The notes beneath the pieces were generated by a model, which was given only the letters and a program-made list of their open reading frames with translations, was not told where the DNA came from and ran no database searches. 64,000 nt of DNA, from positions 2,169,501 to 2,233,500 of the forward strand of contig NC_092669.1 of the NCBI RefSeq assembly GCF_032118995.1, in the 5' to 3' direction. A program made the position numbers and the translations under genes. Of this stretch, positions 42,701-50,702 are shown one piece after another. Source of the DNA: Asterias amurensis (lineage: Eukaryota > Echinodermata > Asteroidea > Forcipulatida > Asteriidae). Numbering within the stretch: position 1 is the first letter of the stretch; each line of letters opens with the position of its first letter.

Positions 42701-45700
42701 TTATTAGCATAAAACCTTTCTTGGTGACGAGTAATGGAGAAAGGTTGATGGTATAAAACATTGTACGAAACGGCTCCCTCTGAAGTGCCATAGTTTTCGA
42801 GAAAGAAGTAATTTTCCACGAATTTGATTTCGAGACCTCAGATTTAGATCTTGAGGTCTCAAAATCAACCATTTAAACGTACACAACTTCGTGTGACAAG
42901 GGTGTTTTCTTCTTTCATTATTATCTCGCAAGTTCGCTGACCGATTGAGCTCAAATTTGCACAGGTTTGTTATTTTATGCATATGCTGAGATACACCAAC
43001 TGTGGAGGCTAGTTTTTGACAATTACTAATAGTGTCCACTGTCTTTAACATGGCCTTATCATTTTGGATGTTCAACCAGGATGTTGATAGAATCCATGTA
43101 CTCTGGACTCAAACATTGTCAAAGTGCAAATCTTCTTGATCTTGTATCCATAAAGAGTTTAAATGGGTTGGGTACCTTTTGTACCACACAAAACACAAAC
43201 GTCCACAGATTTACGTTAAACTTAAACACGGCTTAGGCAGTGGACACTATTGGTAATTACTCAAAATAATTATTGGCATAAAACCTTTCCTGGTGACAAG
43301 TAATGGGGAGAGGTTGATGGTATAAAACATTGTGAGAAACGGCTCCCTCTGAAGTGCCATAGTTTTCGAGAAAGAAGTAATTTTCCACGAATTTTTTCGA
43401 AATCCATCATTAAAACGCACACAACTTCGTGTGACAAGGGTTATTTTTCTTTCATTATTATCTCGCAACTTCCATGACCGATTGAGCTAAAATTTTCACA
43501 TCTTCGTTATTTTATTCATATGTTGAGATACTCCAACTGTGAAGGCTAGTCTTTGACAATTACCAATAGTGTCCACTGCTTTTAAAGATAATGATGGTAG
43601 AAAGTTTCCCTTAAAGCCATTGGACCCATTCAGTACAGATTTCTTTTTTTAAGTTCACCGATTTACCAATAACTTACAGGGTTTACAGAAGGTAATGGTG
43701 AAAGACTTCTCTTGAATTATTATTCCATGAAATGCTTTACTTTTTGAGAAAACATTAAAACAATATCAACTCTCGATATCGAGAATTATGGATTTATTTG
43801 TAACACATGTCATGACACGGCGAAACATGCGGAAACAGGGCTGGGTTTTCCCGTTATTTTCTCCAGACTCCGATGACCGATTGAACCTAAATTTTCACAG
43901 GTTTGTTATTTGATATAGAAGTTGTGATACACGAAGTGTGGGCCTTGGACAGTACTGTTTACCGAAAGTGTCCAATGGCTTTAAGGAATTACTTGCCGAG
44001 GTGCTGTAGTTCTTGAGAAATTAGTAAAATAATGTCACAAAAGTAATTTTCATCTCGAATAAGACCAATTAATAACAGACAAAATAATTCCAAACTACAT
44101 GTAACAGACCTGAACCAATCTTAGCGTCAATCCAGCCTTCAGAAAACCACTCTCAGTCCTCCATAATACTCAAAACAACTGAGCGTTGAGTTGAATGCAC
44201 AGCTCGCCCATCAACACACAAAACCAGAACCAACCAGAATAATGTACTTCCCCAAGTTCATCCACGATAACAAAAAATTCTTTCCACTTCCCTGTAAAAT
44301 TGCGTAATCTCTAACTACAGATTTTTAACATGGACATGGTGCATGATGTGTGTGCATGATGACCCTGGCTTGACTAAAGGAAGTTATTAGTTTCTTATCG
44401 ACAGGAAAACGGAAGTCGTGTTCCTAGGCAACATGTGAAAGTGGGAACCACGAGTGACACGTTGCTACGGGAACCTACTCAATTTTGCCATTTTTTAAAG
44501 ATGCAGTACAAAGTGATGTGGTTTGTGCGGTTTTCGATTGCCATGACCTCAACTTTGATTACATTTCAGATGGAAACTTAGCTCTGGAGGATTGGTACTG
44601 GTATGAACTTTAGAATCAGTGAGCTTTCAGATGGAAACTTAGCTCTGGAGGATTAATACTGGTATGAACTTTAGAATCAGTGAGCTTTCAGATGGAAACT
44701 TAGCTCTGGAGGATTGGTACTGGTATGAACTTTAGAATCAGTGAGCTTTCAGATGGAAACTTAGCTCTGGAGGATTGGTACTGGTATGAACTTTAGAATC
44801 AGTGAGCTTTCAGATGGAAACTTAGCTCTGGAGGATTGGTACTGGTATGAACTTTAGAATCAGTGAGCTTTTAGATGGAAACTTAGCTCTGGAGGATTGG
44901 TACTGATGAAAATACGGTTGTTTTTTAGCGCCCATTCAGTATTTTCCTGCAAGGTACCACGGGGGACTACATTTGAATTATGAGGTCTTCTTCTTTTACA
45001 TAGCACCATGTAATAGTTCACAAGGTGCTGTGGTGCAATATGCTGCCAATCAAACCAGGAACACTGGGGCGAACACCAATTCTCTTGTCGATAAGTGCAC
45101 TGGTTTATTTTACATGTGTTACACAACACACGGGATCAACAGCTTTATGTCCTATCCGAAAGATAAAGCATCATGGTTAAGCGTCTTGCTTAAGGCATGG
45201 GGACACAGGTGTCATGACTGGGATTCGACCGCACACTCTGCTGATCAGAAACACCAGAGCTTGACTCCGATGCTTTTTACCTCTAGCCAGCGTCATGCCA
45301 CTTTATAATCAGTAAGCTTTCATATTGAAAATAACAAACACTTACCTTCTTCATCAACCTCTGTTTCGCTTCCCCCAGAATTCACTGAAGCCCGGTCATC
45401 GTCGTTGTGAGATTTTACAGTCTTCGTTGGTCGACGGAAAGCATCATTGATCTTTCTTCTCATCTGTAAAAAAAAAAACCAGGAGACGTCTTAAAAAAAA
45501 ATGATAAAAAACTAGCGATGCTTTATCTCTTTTTTAAACTACTTGGACTTGGAGTGCACAAATACATCAACAGGAATAGGACAACTTGAAAACCGTAAGA
45601 CAAGTTATAAGAAGATGAGAGTGGGTGCAGAGAACAGACCTGATACCTGATGTAAAAAAATAAAATAAAACCAAAACATATTCCCGACACTAATCTTGAC

Positions 45701-48700
45701 CTACATGTACACACCCGAGCTCTTCTACATGTATTGCAGAAATGACTGTTGTTTCCTCAATAGTCAACAACAAGTAATTGCATCACAGATGGAGGTGACC
45801 CTGAACAAAGAACTCAAGATAGTCACTTATGATGGCAGTGTCATTAACATGAAGCCTATTGTCCTCTAACCCTAAGGCCGAGTAAAAAAAGAAACATGTT
45901 TAGCGTCCGGGTTTCTCAAAAAAAGGAAGGAGGACGGAATTTTATTTTTTATTTCAAGATGGCCGCCATTCTTTTTAAAATCTCAAAATCCATTGTTTTT
46001 TACTACTGCTCAAACAATACATAAATGAAACATGTTGGACTACTAGACATTCAGATTGTTTTAGCTGAGATCATTTGTTATCCCTTTTTCATAAAATAAA
46101 AAAAATCCCAATCATAAAAATAAAAAAGGAGGCTGCCTCTAAAAAGGAAGCGAGCGGGGATGCTAAACAAGTTTCTTTGTTTACTCGGCCAAATTATTCC
46201 TCCCTTTGTTTGCCTCCAGAGACCACTGAAGGGAGGGGGGGGGGGCTTAATTCAAGGAGTCCAAAAACCCACTCAAGCATTGACAAATAATCTCCAACCA
46301 AATCTGCTTACTGTAAACATTTATTTTTCCATGATGTCACCAACCAAAAATAGCAGTTATGTCACTTTTAAACAATTTCTACCTCCATGCATAAAATCAC
46401 AAGTTCACCACTATTGAATTTATATTTTACAAAGTAGTGGTTGGGGGGGGGGGATACATTTCGTAAGCAGTTGTTTCGGCTCACTTTTAAACTGGGCCCG
46501 GTTTCATATAGCTGCTTCAAAGCAGAAAAAAATTGCTTAACAGTTTTCTGCTAAGCAGACATGAGCTGGATACCAGTCACAAAGTGTACATGCACCATGG
46601 TAGTTTGACTGGTAAACTTAATCTGGTAAGCAAACATTTGTTGTGCTTAGCTAGTTTGTGTGCTTAAGCAGCTCTGTGAAATCGGGCCCTGGTCACCAGC
46701 CAAAAGTAACAGTGATGTCATATATTATTTTAGTGAATGCATTCATGAACTCGGACAGGTCCCCTGCTACAAGTTTGCTAAGCAGATATATTTTGATAAG
46801 CAGAAGTTCCTGCGCAGGCAGCCCTGAGAACAAAGAGTCCAGATGGCCCGTTCCAAAAGGGTCAGGAGTTAATTAAAAGGGAATATAGAAAAAGTCAACA
46901 ACAATGGTTTACTAATTTACAGAAGCTCTTAGCTGACTCTGGCTTGGGTTTCCTCCATGCTCTTTGCTCAATCAGGCAATGGTTGGGCATAAACATGATA
47001 CATTTACAGTCTTGGCATTGTATGGTAATTTGGTTAATTAAGTCATGAGAGGGGGGGGGGGGAATAGGGGATACATGTGCCAACATGTTCGCTTGCCATT
47101 TGCAGCTCAAGATTACAAAAACAACATGAACAGTGGCAGTTAGTCTTGGCTCAAGATGGTTCAAGATGCTGAAATTGTTATTTTCCCTCGCCAATAGAAA
47201 GCACTACAACTCCTTTAGTTCATTTCCCTCGCCAAAAGAGTGCGCTCCAACCAGAAAACCGCTAGCATACACAGAGGCAAAATTACTGTGATAGCAGACT
47301 GGGTGCAGTGAGCAAGCGGGGTGCCTCTTGTGGCGATGGATTGTGCGAGGAATTTCCAAAAACAGGATCGAGGGAAATCAGTAAAAGAAGAGTCTTGGGC
47401 TAAGACTACATTGCTTGAGATGTCCTGAAACTGATCATACAGTTCAAGAAACATCACAAATTATTGGTACGTTAGAGGTCTCAAATTGGGGGAAAATGTC
47501 AACAAGACTTCAGGGCTAACAGTACATGTAGCTCAAAACTTTGCTAGACCAGAAACATTTTTTAAGACCAGACTCAAAATAAGAAGAAAACAAAAATATT
47601 TTCCAAGAGGGTCCACACCCGCTTTAATTTGGCTGAGTTAACCGAGGTTCGAAACATTAGACGAGTGTCAACAGACATGACCCCCGTCTTGAGTTTATTG
47701 CCGAGTTGTGTGACAGCTTTGCCAAGGTACTCTGGAGGAGTGAGTCATCTCGTCTCAAGGAAACGGGGAGAACCCTCTCAGTTTGTGATGGTAACTGATG
47801 GCAAACAACTGCAGCCAGTTAAAGGGGATGCTCGATCTCTACCCAAACGGTAGACTGCGACCTCTTTCAGTCTGTTGGCTTTACTTCACAGGCACTGTAA
47901 GTTGACAGGGAGGTCAGTTTACCGTGCCCTCTACATTTGTGATTAAAACTCGTATAATACAACTGTAGCCAGTTAAAGGGGATATCTGATCCCTACCCAA
48001 GCGGTAGACTGCAAAGATAAAGACAGGCACCACGACCTCTTTCTGGCTGTTGGTTTTACATCACAGGCACTGTAAGTTGACAGGGAGGTCAGTTTGCCGT
48101 GCCCTCTACATTTGTGATTAAAACTCATATCATACAACTGCAGCCAGTTAAATGGGAAAGGTAGACTGCAAAGATAAAGACAGACACCGCAGCCTTATTC
48201 TGCCTGTTGGTTTTACATCACAGGCGCTGTAAGTTGACAGGGAGGCCAGTTTACTGTACCGCTCCATTAGATTTCATTTCATTCTTTAAACCAGACAAAG
48301 TTCGAAGGGAACATGGCTGAACGAGGAATCAATGTCATTCGGTGCAATTATTAGTGAATGAGTACAAGGATGAGAATGAATGAGGAACTTGCTGAGAAAA
48401 CAAAAGATGACGACATCCCGTCCATGTACGATTGCCATTGCCAAAAATGCCAAAGTGCACATTAATACCGAAGTAAATTTCTCCCAAAATAGTAAGCCTT
48501 GCACCTTGCCAAGAAAGTAGTTGATAAATGCATTGCAGTGGAGCAGATTTTATTCCCATGATCAGTGTTGAAGCCTCGGTGAGGGTTGCATATTCCGCCC
48601 ACCACTCTGAGCAAAACAAACTGTGCTGCCCAGCACAGATTTTCCCCAGACTGCACTTCAGCAATGATGGCCCCATATCTAACCATGAATATAATATAAC

Positions 48701-50671
48701 TACAGTAGTATGAAAGCGAAATTGCTGACTGAAACAAAAAGCAAACTCTTTGAAAAAAAGGCTTGAAGTAGTCATACATCCATAAAAGAATATTAATCCA
48801 ACAAGCATGTTTTATAAGCACTTCCTTACCTACATGCTCACCGTGAGTTAACATCACATTAGCCAAGAGGCTACGGTAAAAATCCAAAGTACGAAGACTG
48901 CTCAGAAATAATTCCCAGCAACTCAATAAGAACTCTGTTTGTGTCAAACTCGAGGGGTGTGGAAAACAAACCTGCTAGCTGCTTTTGTTGGTTTCTTTGC
49001 TTAAACTTTCCCGCTTTGGTGGTTTCTTTGCTTAAACTTTCCCGCTTTGGTGGTATTCTTTGCTTTAACTTCCAAGCTTTGGTGGTTTTCTTTGCTCAAA
49101 CTTCCCTGCTTGGTGGTTTTCTTTGCTTAAACTTCCCTGTCTTGGTGGTATTCTTTGCTTAAACTTCCCTTTTCCATACTGGAGTCTCTGCTCTGCGGTA
49201 CTTTTCAATACATGTATGACAGAGTTTCCCGTGGGCAGAGAGCCGGTTGAACGTCTACACTTACATGTATGACACGCAGTGACTCTTCGCTTCAGATGTT
49301 TTAGGAATTGTAAACGGAAACCAGCAGGGTTAGCATTTTCTTTATCGAACAGGCTGCGCACGATGTGACGCCTCACATAGCAATTATATTATTAGACTCT
49401 AATCAACAGAAAATGTTGTAAGGAACTGGTCGGTGGCGTTACACTCATTGTAACAACCAACATACAATGTATCGATTATGATAATCAAAAACCACCAAAA
49501 CGATTATCATAATCTATACATATTGTTTTATTATAAGTAATAACGGTTTTCAAAAAGAATTTGTTAATGGTTAAGATGTTGATAATGATATAATTCTTCA
49601 CATACAGCATTACAATCTAGGAGATGAAATCAATTCTGGCCAATAATGTTGTTTGGAACTGATCATCAATTGAAATCTAGCATGGGAATTGTCAGAAGAA
49701 CTTTCTTCCACCAATAAAATAAATTTGCTCTGCAAATATCAACACTGACGAATGATTAATATGTCATCCAAACACTCACTCTTTTTACACATTAACAGGA
49801 AGTCCTATTTAGCAAGGTTGAATTTTTTTTTTTGGGGGGGGGACTCAAGCAAAAGTCGCATAAAAAATCCTGACATTTGGATTGATATTAAAGGTATCAT
49901 TTTGTGTAAAAACAAAAGTAATATTTTGAATTTGTTAAAGGCAGTGGACACTATTGGTAAATGTCAAAGACTAGCCTTCACAGTTGGTGTATCTCAACAT
50001 ATGCATAAAATAACAAGCCTGTGAAAATTTGAGCTCAATCGGTCATCAAACTTGTGAGATAATAATGAAAGAAAAAAACATCATTGTCACACGAAGTTAT
50101 GTGCGTTTAGATGGTTTATTTCGAGACCTCAAGTTCTAAACCTGAGGTTTCGAAATCAAATTCTTGGAAAATTACTTCTTTCTCCAAAACTATGGCACTT
50201 CAGAAGGAGCCGTTTCTCACAATGTTTTATACCATCAACCTCTCCCCATTACTCGTCACCAAGAAAGTTTTTATGCTAATAAATATTTTGAGTAATTACC
50301 AATAGTGTCCACTGCCTTTAATGATTTTATTTGTTTGGCTTACTACTTGTTGATTTGGTATTGTGATATGATGTCAGGCCCGAGAGGTTTGGTGCATTGT
50401 ACATGCACTCAGGTTAAGGATATGGGGTTCGAATCCCAGTCATGACACTTACATCATGTCCATTAAGCCAAATAAAATTTAAAACATGTTTAGCGTTCAC
50501 GGGTACCTCCTTTTTTTTTCCTAAATGAAATCATTCGTTTAAAAAAAAAATTATTTTTCGAGTGATAGGAAAAAACCAATATATTTTTGCGATCTTAGCA
50601 AAAGAAGGTTTGAAAAATAGCCCAGCCATTTGTCTAAAAAAAATGTGTCAGGCGACCATTTTGTAAAAAAG

Positions 50672-50702
<31 letters not shown>

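Larger units (their letters stand above)
43160..44075. mobile_element. F5 element carrying nested F1 and F2 insertions
   Basis: F5 pieces lie at 43160-43231 (ACGTCCACAGATTTACGTTA), 43586-43610 (AATGATGGTAGAAAGTTTCC) and from 43985 (GAGGTGCTGTAGTTCTTGAG). They read in order once the two insertions are ignored. Compare the less interrupted copy at 33160-33423. Confidence 0.7.
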
